Of a DNA stretch of 64,000 nucleotides, positions 25,262 through 36,879 are shown in pieces (within the stretch, counting starts at the first letter, position 1; each line of letters opens with the position of its first letter). The notes below the pieces were generated by a model. That model searched no databases. It saw only the letters and a program-made list of their open reading frames with translations, and was not told where the DNA came from. Position numbers and translations under genes: made by a program. Origin of the DNA: Neocallimastix lanati (nom. inval.). Its lineage: Eukaryota > Neocallimastigomycota > Neocallimastigomycetes > Neocallimastigales > Neocallimastigaceae. The DNA lies in the NCBI GenBank assembly GCA_016946835.1, contig JACVTC010000190.1, positions 124,001-188,000 of the forward strand, given 5' to 3'.

Positions 25262-25291
25262 AACTCAATTAGTAGATTGAGACTCTTAATC
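25262..25291 (-). other. Element B primer binding site (5'-half tRNA-Lys type)
   Basis: The plus strand reads ACTCAATTAGTAG then ATTGAGACTCTTAATC, directly against the 5' LTR. It keeps the D-arm-like and anticodon-loop matches to tRNA-Lys(CUU) seen in elements A, C and D. Confidence 0.75.
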
Positions 25292-25499
25292 TTTTAGACA
25301 CATTAATGTTTATATAATTAAATAATAGTTTAATTTATTTATATTATAGATATTATATTATTTATTAATATATTTTTTTTTATAAAAAATAGAACTAAAG
25401 AGAAACATATTCATTTAGAAAGCTTTTATACATGAATATTATTTATTAAACTAATTGATTGGTTAATATAAAATGAAATATAGTAAATATATTTTAACA
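25292..25499 (-). repeat. Element B 5' LTR
   Basis: 208 bp, identical by eye to the 3' LTR at 19245-19452, flanked by the GTATT duplication at 25500-25504. Confidence 0.93.
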
Positions 25500-25504
25500 G
25501 TATT

Positions 25505-25660
25505 TATTGTTAGCGTAATATATAGCTTATTATTATTATTGGTCACATATCTTACATAAATATATTAAAAAAATACATTACCCCTTAATATAATTATTAA
25601 ACTTTATAATTATAATTCTAACAATCTCCCTCAAATCTAACTTTGGATAAAGGATAGTTT
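25505..25660 (-). repeat. Split G-family LTR, right part, with polypurine tract
   Basis: Continuation of the LTR begun at 19163, ending TTCTAACA at 25623. It is followed by the reverse complement of a GAGGGAGAT polypurine tract and TTAGATTTGAGG, as at the 3' end of a G-type element. The host element is then cut by the LTR of B2 at 25661. Confidence 0.7.
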
Positions 25661-27754
25661 TTTTAGACACACTAATATTTCATCTAATTTATTAATAGTT
25701 TAATTTATTTATATTATAGATAGTATATTATTTATTAATATTTTTTATAAAAATAGAGGTAAAGAAAAACATATTTGTTTACAAAGCTGTTGTACATGAA
25801 TAATATTTATTAATTAATTGATTGGTTAATATATATCAAAACATAATAAATATATTTCTCCTCTTCAAATTTAACTTCGGTTCGATGTTACATTTATTTA
25901 ATTTTGATTATAATTTTTGGAATTAAAATTTTAAATCCTCCATTTTGTATAATAAGTAATTTCTGAACTTTTCTATAAGAGAGTTGTTCAAATATTTTGT
26001 GAATCCATCGGCCAAATTATTTTGTGATTGAATGTATTCTAATTTTATATAATTTTTATTTATTATTTCTCTAATATAATGTATTCTTATATCAATATGC
26101 TTTGTCTTCGGATTAATGGATTGATTTTTACTATTAAATATGGCAGCTTTGTTATCTATTTTTATTTTAATATATTTAATATTATAACATAATTCTTTCA
26201 TTAAGTTTAAATACCAAATACAGTGCTTTCCACATTCACTTAAGCTATAATATTCCGATTCAGCAGTAGATGTTGATATATAGTGTTGTAGCTTGGAACA
26301 CCAGCTAGTTGGTGCTTTGCCCATGATTACTAAAAAACTGTTGTTAATCTTCTGGTCTCAGTATTTCCTGCAAAATCGGCATCAACAAAAGCTTCTATCC
26401 CTAGTTTTCTTGTATAGTTTATCCCGTAATTCGTTGTTCCTTTTAGATATCTAAGTATTCTTACGACATTGTTCCAGTCTTCCATATTGGGATTATTTGA
26501 TTTTCGTGCTGCTTTGTTTACTGAAAATGGAATATCATGTCTGGTACATATAGCAATGTAGAGTAAATTTCCAATTGCACTTCGGTAAGTAGTTTGATTA
26601 AATTTTATATTTCTAAGCTTGTCATCTATTATTGATTTTGTATTTCTTAATGGCTTTTCATTGTTCATACTGAATTTTTCTAAAACCTCTATAATGTATC
26701 TTCTTTGATTTATAAAATATCCAATTTTGTGTTTAACAAATTTTATTCCGATAACGAAATCCACATCGCCAATTTCTTTTATCTTATTTTTTATTTTGAA
26801 ATATTCTTTTATACATTTAATTTCATTTTCCTTTCCAGCGATTAAAATATCATCAACATAAATACCAACGATACATAAAATGTTTTTATTCTTACCATTT
26901 TTTTACATATATACATGGTTCACTTACCATTCTTCTAAGTCCTATTTTAGTTAAGAATTTATTAATTTCTTTGTTCCATTCTCTTCCACTTTGTTTCAAA
27001 CCATATATAGCTTTGTTTAATTTCTAGTATTTTTTATTAAAATCTGGGTGACCTTCGGGAAGTTTCATATAAATATCTTCACTTATTTTGGCATTAAGGT
27101 AAGATGCGTTTATATCAAATTGTTCTATATTAAAATTATTTTGAGCAACAATTGAAGTTAGAATTCTGATAGAGTCGTGTTTTAACGTTGGTGCAAAAGT
27201 ATCATGAAAGTCTATTCCAAATTCTTGAGTAAAATCTCGAACTACCAATCTTGCTTTTCTTTTTGTTATCTCGCCATTTGCATTTCTCTTATATTTGAAA
27301 ATCCATCCTGAAGAAATTACATTGGAATTTTTAGGTATATATATTTTTTTTTTATTCTTAGAAATATTTTTATTGATTTTATTGATTATATCTTCGTATA
27401 TTTTTTGTATATTGTTATTATTTAATATAGATGAATTATTTAAAATGTTATCTGGATTAAAAAATTTATTAGAACTTGAAAAATTAATTTTATTTAATTT
27501 TTGTTGAATATTATGATTAATGTCGTATGTATAGGTATCATATATTTTTTTATTATGATATGTATTATCTCCCCTGATTTCGTGATCTGGAATAAAATTG
27601 GAAATTTCAGGTGAGCATTCTTTGAGAAAACTATTTCCAGAATTGGATTCGAAAAAGGAAACTGTTCTTGATAAGATTATTTTATTAGTAGTAATATCTA
27701 AAATTTTGTAGGCTGAAGGGTTTTCAGAGTATCCTAAAAATGTTCCTGGTTTAG
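25661..27754 (-). mobile_element. B-family copia fossil (B2), partial
   Basis: A B-like LTR at about 25661-25857 (TTTTAGACACACTAAT on plus), then RNase H and reverse transcriptase (about 25.9-27.3 kb; DADFAGN and AYLNAK recognisable), then a jump to the end of integrase (about 27.35-27.75 kb). The central linker is missing and the 5' half is absent, replaced by fossil E. Clearly similar to element B but older, with numerous breaks. Confidence 0.8.
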
Positions 27755-29870
27755 GCTTTCATGATATTTGTTCATTCATAGGGGTATTTAAATAGGCCGA
27801 ATTAATATCTATTTGTTTTATTTCGAAGTTCATGTTAACTGCAATGACTGTAATGATTCTAATTGTATCCTGTTTGAGCGTAGGAACAAACGTTTCCTTA
27901 TAGTCGATTCCATATTCTTAAGTGTATTCCTTAGCGACCAGTCTTGCTTTTCTTTTGATTACCTTACCATTTGAATCCCTTTTATAGTTAAATACCCACC
28001 TGGAAGAAATGATGTTAGATCCTGAAGGTACCTTATCGACTATTGAAAAAACTTCATGTTATTTTTTATGTTGTCCAGCTCTTCTTTTACTGAAGTCAAC
28101 CATTCCTTTTTATTTTTTAATTTGAATATATCTTTGAAAATGTAGGGTTCAATCAGAGTATTGTTATATTGATTTATTTTCATGATTTCGGTGTTACTGT
28201 GAAAAGTATAAATCTAATTTTTTTTATTATATAAGAATAAAGAATAGTATATATATATAATTTTATACTTTTTTATGGTATTTATAGTAAATATAATATG
28301 TGGCTATTTGTTACTATTGGTCACATATCTTATACAAATATATTAATTTATATAACATTTCTCCTTTAATTAATATAATAATAAATTTTTATATTTTTGT
28401 TTCTAACAGTTACTTACCTTTTTTCTTTTATTTGAATCTGATGAATTTATACATAATTTTCTTTTTGTACTTTCAAAAAAATAATTGTTTTTATCTTTGT
28501 TGTTTTCTTTATATTAATTGTTAATAATATAATTTCCTTCTGAGTATTTGTTGATTTATTGATGTTGTTGTTTTCTATTGTGTTGTGAAGTTCATTATTA
28601 ATACTTTTTAGGTTATGTTGAACATTATTATTATTTGTCGATTCATTTCTTATTGCGCTGATATTTGTTTTGTTGATAATAGAAGTATTATCATTATTAT
28701 TAGTATTACTACTTTTGTTATTTTTGTCATTGCTTTTGTTGATGTATTGATTTATATTTTTAAGTGTTGGTGTCTTTTTTATTATTTGAATTTATATATT
28801 TATCAAAAATGTATTCATTAGTCTTGTTTTTCTTATTGTCAGTTTTATTGTAATAATTGTGCTGATTTAATTTCTTGATATTTGCTATCTCTCTAAATTC
28901 GTTATTAGTAAAATATTTGTTTATAAAAGAATTTCCAGGTTCATTTTCCATAAATTCGACTGTACGAGCTAAAATAATTTTATTATTTGTAATATCATAC
29001 ACTTTATATCCATTAGTGTTGTTACTATAACCAAGAAAGATTCCATGTATGAGAATTATCGATTTTGAACGAAGTTCTTTTGGAACAAAGAAGTAGACCT
29101 TGCATCCAAAAAACTGGAAAAATACTGTAATCTATGGATTTGTTATGGAAAAATTCATAAGAAATTCTGTTTTGATTACCTTGGTGGGAGAGTCTATTAT
29201 GAATGAAGTTAGCAGTATCGACTGCATACTCCCAAAATTCATGACTAAGTTTGGCTTCGTTGAGTAATGCTTTGGCAGAAGAAATAAGAATGCAATTAAA
29301 TCTTTCTGCTCCACCATTTTGAGAGGGATTATATGGAATGGTGAATTGATGTTTTATTCCATTTTTTTGACAGAAAGTTTTAAAATGACCATTTTGAAAT
29401 TTTTTTTAATTGTCAGAGCGAATAGCTTTTATAGTTATATTTTTTAAATTATATATTTCATTGTACTAAATAATGAATTTATTGAATACCTCATTTATAC
29501 TTTCAGTGAAGATTACCAAAACGAATCTTGAATAGTCATCTAAAATAGTGAGAAAGTATTTATTGCTGTTAATGGAGTTCATGACAGATCCAACAAGATC
29601 CATATTAATAAGTCCTAAAATTTGACTTGTTTTGTTTGTTGAAATTCTATAAGACTTATTTTTTAATTTAGAGTTGATGTATGTTGGACATTTAACTTTT
29701 ATGTTGATATTAATTTAATTTTTCTTTGATTTTTGAAATGTCAAAATGACCAAGGCATCTATTAATTGATTATTATTTAAATAAATGTGGTTGATTTCAT
29801 AATAATTATTTGCTTTATTTTTATTAAACACAATAAATGAGAACAACACATTAAATAATTTATTGTTAAG
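27755..29870 (-). mobile_element. Copia fossil E, partial, interrupted by a solo LTR
   Basis: Minus-strand pieces of an N-terminal reverse transcriptase region (about 27.76-28.19 kb, AYLN block), a linker and integrase (about 28.75-29.75 kb, including a WEYAVDTANFIHN-like block). The sequence differs from A, B and C and represents another copia family. A solo LTR of 211 bp sits inside it. No LTRs of its own are identified. Heavily broken and old. Confidence 0.75.
28198..28408 (-). repeat. Solo D-family LTR inserted in fossil E
   Basis: A complete LTR of 211 bp, on the minus strand TGTTAGAAAC...TACTTTTCACA, flanked by the perfect duplication GTTAC (28193-28197 and 28409-28413). Co-linear with the LTRs at 31498-31705 and 35459-35667. 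No internal sequence remains, so it is the product of LTR-LTR recombination. Confidence 0.9.
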
Positions 29871-31497
29871 AATTTAAGATGGTTTTTATTTTGTTATAAT
29901 TTTTACTTTATATATATACATGCTTATTTAAATATTACTGGTAGAATAACTTATTTTAATTTACATTAATTTTATATTATTTGACACTCCCCCTCAAATC
30001 TAACTTTCAATTTTACTTAGATATTAAAGTTTGATTTAATTAATAGTTATTATTATTATTCCTTATTTTTTATCAGATTTTAAAAAGTAAATTATTTCTG
30101 AATCTATCCATTGATATACTATTTAGGTATTTTGTGAATCAACCTGCTAGATTGTTCTTGGACTTAATATATTTTAATTTTATTTTACCTTTACTTATTA
30201 AATCTCTTACGTGATGATATTTAATATCAATATGTTTAGATTTTGAGTTAATTATTCTATTCTGGCAATTATAGATAGCGGCCTTATTATCAGTATTTAT
30301 AGTCACGGATTTTATTTTAATATTTAATTCTTTAAAAATGTTCATATACCACAAACTGTGTTTTGCATAATCACTAACACTTATATATTCCGATTCCGCC
30401 GTAGAAGTAGCAACGACATGTTGCAATTTTGAATACCAACTTGTTGGTGAGTCACCGATCATAATTACGAAACCTGAAGTTGATTTCCTTGTCTCTTCGT
30501 CCCCGACATAATCAGCATCAGCAAAAACTCTTAAAGTTTTTTTATTTTAAAGTTTTATTTTATAATTCATAGTATCTTTTAGATATATAATAATTTTCTT
30601 CACATTGTGCCAGTCTTCTATTGTTGGGTTTTTACTTTTTCTTGCAGCTCTGACTACTGAGAATATTATATCTGGTCTTGTACATCCGGCCAAATAGAGT
30701 AAGTTTCCTATGGCACTTCTATAACTTGTCTCATTGAAAGCTTTGCATCTATTTTTAATTTCATTTACATGTTTTAAATTGCTTATTGGTTTAGTATTTG
30801 ATAAATTGTATCTTTCAATTAATTCCTTTATATATCCTTTTTTGTGTAAGATATATCCGTTCTTTTGTTTTTCGAATTTTATACCGATTACGAAATCAAC
30901 TTAGCCTATATCTTTAATTTTATAAATATTTTTTATCTGATTTTTCACATCTAATATTTCATTTTTCTTACCTATTATTAGAATGTCATCTACATACACT
31001 GTTAATATATAAATAATTTCTTTGTTTTTATTTTCTTTTATGTACACACAGGGTTCGCTAATGGGCCTTTTAAAATTTATTTCTATTAATGTTTCATTTA
31101 ATTTTTCGTTCCACTGGCAGCTTGCTTGTTTAAGACCATAAAGTGCCTTCTTTAATTTCCAAAAGCCTTTGTTTTCCGATGAGTATCCTTCCGATGGTTT
31201 CATATAAATTTCTATGTCTAGGTCAATATTTAAGTATGCTGCGTTAATGTCAATTTGAAATATTTCAAAATTTCTTTGTACAGATAGGGCAACTATAATT
31301 CTAAGAGATTCTTGTTTTAATGTTGGTGAAAAAGTATTTGATTAATCAATACCAAAACATTGCGAGAAACCTCTCTCAACTAACCTGGCCTTTCGTTTTG
31401 TTATATTTCCATTTTCATCACGTTTATATTTGAATACCCATTTGCATGATATGAGGTTGGCCTTTTTGGAAATATTGTTTATTGTCTTGATTGGGTA
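29870..31497 (-). mobile_element. Copia fossil F, 3' half
   Basis: An LTR end near 29.98 kb (TTTGACA on plus), a G-rich polypurine tract (GAGGGGGAGTG on minus), then RNase H and reverse transcriptase (about 30.06-31.5 kb; YVDD and TSTAESEY visible, plus GLKQAS near 31.1 kb). It stops abruptly at the D LTR at 31498, so Gag, protease and integrase are missing. A distinct copia family; old, with several breaks. Confidence 0.8.
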
Positions 31498-31705
31498 TGC
31501 TAGAAACAAAAATATAAAGATTTATTGTTATACTAATTAAAGGAGTAATGTTATATAAATTAATATATTAGTATAAGATATGTGACTAATAGAAACAAAA
31601 AGCCACATATTATATTTACTATAAATACCATAAAAAAGTATAAAATTATGTATATATACTATTCTTTATTCTTATATAATAAAAAAGAGGTTTATACTTT
31701 TAACA
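31498..31705 (+). repeat. D 5' LTR
   Basis: 208 bp from TGCTAGAAAC to TACTTTTAACA, directly followed by the primer site. Co-linear with 28198-28408 in reverse complement. Confidence 0.85.
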
Positions 31706-31736
31706 GATTAAGAGTCTCAACTTTTCAGTTGAGCTA
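31706..31736 (+). other. D primer binding site
   Basis: GATTAAGAGTCTCAAC followed by TTGAGCTATCA is the complement of the tRNA-Lys(CUU)-like sense sequence seen at elements A, B and C. It continues into the D-arm-like part. Confidence 0.75.
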
Positions 31737-32029
31737 TCAATAAAGCTAAGTTGAAATATATAAAATATAAAATCATTTTATAATTAATAATTAAACTAAT
31801 AAAAATATTTTTTATTATTTTTATAAAATTTATTATAGAAACAAATCGTAATAACCAATATCGATAAGAAAATATTACAGAACAATTGTGAGAATGTTAA
31901 GGATATAAAATTTAAAATAAAATGCTTATTGTAATAGGTCATAGTTATTAATTTTCTAAAAATAAAAAAATGATATAAATACATATACATATAATTAGAT
32001 AAAAAGAAAATATTAAAATAAAATAATAG

Positions 32030-32290
32030 TCAACTAGTCTATCTAAGTTGAGAATTATTGAAAATAAAAAATAAATGTCAACTAGCTAAGTTGTGAATAA
32101 TTCATAATAAAATAAAAATAATTGTCAACTAGCTAGGTTGATTAATAATAAAAATAAAAATAATTATTGATTAGTTTATCTAAGTTGTAAATAATTAACT
32201 ATAAAATGATTGTCAACTAGATCAACTAAATTGACAATAATAGAAAATAAAAATAAAAATAATAGTCTAACTAGTGAAGTTTTAAATAAT
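32030..32290 (+). repeat. A-type hairpin-repeat array in D leader
   Basis: At least five units of the CAACTAGCTAAGTTG type (for example 32090 and 32138), in the reverse orientation to element A, as expected for a plus-strand element. It shows that D and A share a leader although their LTRs differ. Confidence 0.75.
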
Positions 32291-34412
32291 TAAATTTAAA
32301 ATAATAGTCATTTTAAGTTATTAAGACTAAGAATTATCAATTATAAATAATCTGTTTATTCAAGTTAATTAATAAAAACTATTTTTAACTAAATATTAAT
32401 TAAACACATAAAATAAAAAATTAACAACTAATAGAAAAAGAGACAAATAAAAATGATTTATAAAAATTAATATTAACATTTATATATAATATAAACATAA
32501 TTTATATTTAATATAAATAAATATATAATTAATAAAATAATAAAATTATTAAATATTAAATAATACATTCTCACACGCAAAATCCGTTCTGACATTATAC
32601 AATTCAAAATAATATAAAAGATATAATTTACATATATTATGAATTAACTTAATTTTTAATATACAATAAAATACCATCAAGAAAAATTAACAAATAATAA
32701 ACGTTGAAACTAGAAACAATCCACAGAAAATATAATAATAGAAATTTTAATAATTAAAGTTTTACACTAAAATTTTAACAAATAATGTTCAAGAAATAAA
32801 TTAATATTAAAGTATCCGAGAAATTATTTTTAACAAAACTTTTATAATCAATAAAATTTTAATTTATTATAATATTTTAATTTAATACATTTCAATTTTA
32901 ATTAATAATAATTTTAAAATGTCCAATTATATCAATCCATTAAAAATAATATTAATGATTTATTAAATTGAAATTAAATTAAATTCAATCAATAATATAA
33001 ATTTAATTATTTTTGCTAAACTTTAATCAATAATATTTAAATCAATCCATCAATTTTAATAACAATTTAAAATTTTTTCAAAAATAATTATATTATTAAT
33101 AATATATATATTTATAAAAATCTAATTTACCATTTATTAATTTATTAATCTAATTTTTGTTAAATCTCGAAACCTGTAATATATTTTTTTTTAATGACAT
33201 ATTTATTCATATAAAACACATTTATATATATCAATGACAATAATAGGGAAGATTACATTTAGATAATCTATATAAAATAATTTAAAATATATTATTTGAA
33301 TTATTTATTATTCTCCAAATATTCATAAATTATTCGTTTAAAAAAAAAAAGAGTAAAAATAATGAAAAATGTATTACTGTAAATAATATTTATTCTAAAT
33401 ATCTTAAAAATAAAAGAATATTAAGTTAATTGTGAATCAAATAAAAACTTTCATAAATTAAAACAATTAAAAGATAAAGAAGCACTAAAAGAATCTTTTT
33501 ATTAAATACTAAAGGAGACAATTTAAATAATTAATATATAAAAATAAAGTATGTAAATTATAAATAAATATCCAAATTTGATTGAAATATTATGGCATGA
33601 AAGAAATATATGTAATCTTTAAAAGATGATACTAACTTTATAAAAAATATTCCAATAATCCAATATTGATTTGTGATTACCGCATCATATGAAAACAATG
33701 ACGAATAAAAATGTTTTTAGAAAAACACAAAAATACCCTGATAATATATTATTTTGGTGCTTCAAATCAATGCTTAACATCTAAATATAAATGGGAATCA
33801 TATATATATTTATATATAAAAAAGAAGTAGGAGATTTAAATGCTATTAAAAATATGATCATTAACACCAGAAAACCTATGAATAAATTTGGAGGTATTTT
33901 ATAACCAATAAATACATTTACCAATAAAGGACTTTTTGAGAAAGAATTTTTATGAAATTAACTCATTCATCTGATGAATCTTCGTAATGGTGTTTTAATA
34001 TTATTGAAAATAAGAAGTTACGTTTATCCTTCACAATTTATTTTTATTTAAAAATATTACTTTAAATTAACAAATAAATGACAAATGCGTTGTAGATTTT
34101 AAAACAGTGTTATATTTATTTCATAAAAATAAGAATTAATTTAATGGAGATATTCTAGTAATACATGATGACAAATACAGTAATTTATCAAATGAATTAA
34201 ATTTTATTATTTATAATTAGTAAAAAAAAAAAAGAAAAAAAAATAATAATAATAAAAAACACACATTATTTAAATACAGCTATATACAATACTCTTAATA
34301 TAATCAATATATATAAAAAAATTATATTAATATAAATGTAATAATCAACAATAAACCTATATTATAAATTATATATTGTTAAAGTTTTGTAAATTTTTTT
34401 TATTTATTTTCA

Positions 34413-35142
34413 GCTTGCTTTAATCAAGTTTTTAAAGAACAAGTTAACGCTCAGTTTGGCTTTTTCTAACCAGTTAAAACTATTGATCCAAAGGTTGATA
34501 CAACTATTGATATACTTAATAGATTGAAGAAATATATATCAAACAACCGAAGACAATATTAAAAAGATGATTAATTGTATGAAAACTACTATGAACGAAC
34601 AAAAGCGATTTGCCTTTGTATCTAAAGATGCAAAATTAAAAGGATATGAAGTTGTTTTATAAAAAAAAAAAAAAAAAAAAAAAAAGATTAAATCTTGTTA
34701 GTTATTCTTTTAGTTCAAGTTCTAAAGATATTGATTATTTATACTTACCAGCTATGGAAAATTTCCATGAATTGCTAAAAACTTTCTTAGATAAAAGTAT
34801 TCGTGATGCCGAAGATTCTGTTTACAATTAAAATAATGTTCGTACTGAAATGGATATTACTACACAAATAATTGTTCAAACAAAATAAAGATTAAGTACC
34901 GAAATTAATGGCATTCAAGAATGTAGACATGCTACCTCAATATTAAGGGAACATGAACAATCTTATAAAATAAAGAAGGATAAATATGAATTATTATGTG
35001 AAGAAGTTATTAAAAATATTGAATTATTAGAAGCTAAGGGTAAGGCTGATATACCAAATTACCTTCAATCTGTGTGTGATTCTATGAATATTTTATATCA
35101 TCAAACAATAAATTATTTCCCAGAAAGTGATTCATATAAATA
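34413..35142 (+). pseudogene. Broken host gene, BAR-domain-like
   Basis: A run of coding-like plus-strand sequence follows an intron-type acceptor (TTTTCAG at 34406-34412). Readable stretches are rich in long amphipathic helices: FKEQVNAQFGFF and KTIDPKVDTTIDILNRL; then MENFHELLKTFLDKSIRDAE; then LREHEQSYKIKKDKYELLCE, with LEAKGKADIPNYL and YHQTINYF near the end. Order and style fit a BAR-domain (membrane-curvature) protein such as fungal amphiphysin-type adaptors. Several stops and a homopolymer (A run at about 34660-34684) break it, so it is a pseudogene. The retained intron border implies a genomic, not processed, copy. It lies between the two D LTRs. Family assignment is by eye. Confidence 0.5.
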
Positions 35143-35458
35143 AAAAAATAATAATAATAATAAAATAAGATAAAAAGACATAATAATAATTTAAGTAAAG
35201 AAAGATTAATAAATAATAGTAATAATAAAAAAATAACCCCAATCCAATATGAAAGTAAGGGGAAACGTTAGAATCTAAAATATATAAAAATAATTTCTTT
35301 AGTTTACAAATAAAAATAAAATAAATCTTTTTCATGTACTTTATAATATGTTATTTGTATTATTATTATTAAAAATAAAATATTATTTTATATAGTAATA
35401 AATTTGCAATATTTCTCTCCAACTCTAGCTTTCACTCAAAGTTAGATTTGAGGGGGAA

Positions 35459-35667
35459 TGTTAAAAAAAAAAATATAAGGATTCATTGTTATACTAATTA
35501 AAGGAGTAATGTTATATAAATTAATATAGTAGTGTAAGATATGTGACCAATAGTAATATAAAGCCACATATTATGATTACTATGAATACCATAAAAAAGT
35601 ATAAAATTATGTACACATACTATTCTTTATTCTTATATAATAAAAAAAGAGATTTATACTTTTCACA
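35459..35667 (+). repeat. D 3' LTR
   Basis: 209 bp from TGTTAAAAAA to TACTTTTCACA, preceded by the polypurine tract GAGGGGGAA. About 90% identical to 31498-31705. Confidence 0.85.
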
Positions 35668-35669
35668 AA

Positions 35670-35900
35670 ATTGGTAATTATTTATTAGTATATCCTCCTG
35701 TCTTTCTGGCATGTAAAATAATCTTATTTTCTCTAACCTAGAAATCATTAGGTCCAAATTTGAATTCCAATTTCCTATGTAATTTGTCCAACACCCTTTT
35801 CTGTGAAGACAATTTTTCCAAGATTAGTAGTTCTACTGGCTGTGACCGTAATGGTTTTATTTAATATAAATTGACTAACAACTCCTTTAGACTGTTTTTT
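35670..35900 (-). pseudogene. Unidentified broken coding fragment
   Basis: The minus strand gives two adjoining open stretches: KGVVSQFILNKTITVTASRT... and, in another frame, NLDLMISRLEKIRLFYMPER... Codon use is more balanced than in the surrounding DNA. I do not recognise the protein. It abuts the D 3' LTR, which may have cut it. Confidence 0.4.
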
Positions 35901-35984
35901 ATAATGCAAATTTAATCTAATATTTATATAAATTCAGTACTTAATATTTATAAATTAGTAAATATATTAATTTTATATTTTCAC

Positions 35985-36870
35985 CATCCTATTTAAATCT
36001 GTATTTTATAATATCTGATATACAATAAAATACTTACATGAAAACTAAATTTCTTATATCATGCTTAAAAATATTTAATATTTTAGTTTTTATGAATTAA
36101 ATATTCTTTTTATAATATAAAATTAAATTATAAATATTTCGTAAATTCTACTAAAAGAATAATATTAATACTAATATAATTAATTTATGTAATTGTTTTA
36201 TTTACAGTATTTAGAGTTATTTAGATATACTTTGATTTAAAAAAAAATTTAGTTAAATACAGAATTCATAAAATTTATAATTACAATTTCTTTTTTTTTT
36301 TTTCAAAAAAAAAGTGAAGTTTTTATTAAATTATAACATATTAAAATACTTATTACTACTAATAATAATTTTTAATTGAATTTATTTTCATTTTTTTAAG
36401 CCTTATTATTATTATCATTAATGTTAATGACATTAGAAATGAAGTATTTTAATTAGTATTTGATTAAATAATTATTAATTCAAATTATATTTTAATAAAA
36501 AAGCTATTATGATTTAATTATATTTTTTTTTACTTACTAATTTATAATTTAATAATTATTTTCAATACTATTAATAATGACTTTGTGAATAATAATATTC
36601 CTCTACAATTTTTTAATTGTTATATGTAAGTATTAATAATCAATTCTTTTTAATAAAATTTTTTGATTTTTAATAAATTAGTCAAATTTTTTTAATAATT
36701 TTTATTTTTATTTATTAAAAACATTAAACAATATTTTTCTTTCATTCTCTTGAAAACAAGCTATTTAAAAAATAAATAAGGATTTCTGATTATAAAATAA
36801 TTGTTTTTTAATTTTTTTTCTTCACTTATAATATTTATTATTAGATTGGTAAAAAATTTATAAATACTAT
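35985..36870 (+). repeat. Left arm of a long inverted repeat
   Basis: About 0.9 kb that reappears in reverse complement at 41.45-42.85 kb. The strongest match is 36375-36450 (TTTATTTTCATTTTTTTAAG, CCTTATTATTATTA, AATGAAGTATTT) against 41890-41955. Matches extend outward to CTATTTAAATCTGTATTTTA at about 35990 and inward to AACATTAAACAATATTTTTC near 36720. The arms are diverged, with indels. Confidence 0.75.
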
Positions 36871-36879
36871 ATAACACAC

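Larger units (their letters stand above)
19245..25499 (-). mobile_element. Ty1/copia retrotransposon, element B
   Basis: A full-length element of about 6.26 kb flanked by GTATT (19240-19244 and 25500-25504). The minus-strand order is 5' LTR, tRNA-Lys-type primer site, leader with hairpin repeats, Gag (about 24.3-23.5 kb, NYSENFN), CCHC knuckle, protease (DSGAS, about 23.2 kb), integrase (about 22.8-21.8 kb, LWHRRLCHFD, PQQNGRVERFNGT), an Asn-rich linker, reverse transcriptase and RNase H (about 21.2-19.5 kb, YVDD), polypurine tract GAGGAGGAG and 3' LTR. The two 208-bp LTRs look identical, so insertion was very recent, yet the coding region carries about four or five breaks. It sits inside an older LTR. 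Confidence 0.93.
31498..35667 (+). mobile_element. LTR pair D: decayed plus-strand copia-like element
   Basis: Two related LTRs (31498-31705 and 35459-35667) enclose about 3.75 kb. Inside the first LTR is a primer site (31706 on, GATTAAGAGTCTCAAC), then a leader with A-type hairpin repeats (32.03-32.29 kb), a trace of the Gag start near 32.67 kb, degraded sequence, a host BAR-like gene fragment (34.4-35.14 kb) and a polypurine tract before the second LTR. No protease, integrase or RT is recognisable. The LTRs differ at roughly a tenth of sites and the outer flanks (GGGTA and AAATT) do not match, so this may be a recombinant rather than one insertion. Badly broken. Confidence 0.7.

Noticed and set aside
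34646-34831. Independent small gene starting at 34646
   Set aside because: It begins in a poly-A (Lys) run and is simply one readable part of the BAR-like pseudogene.
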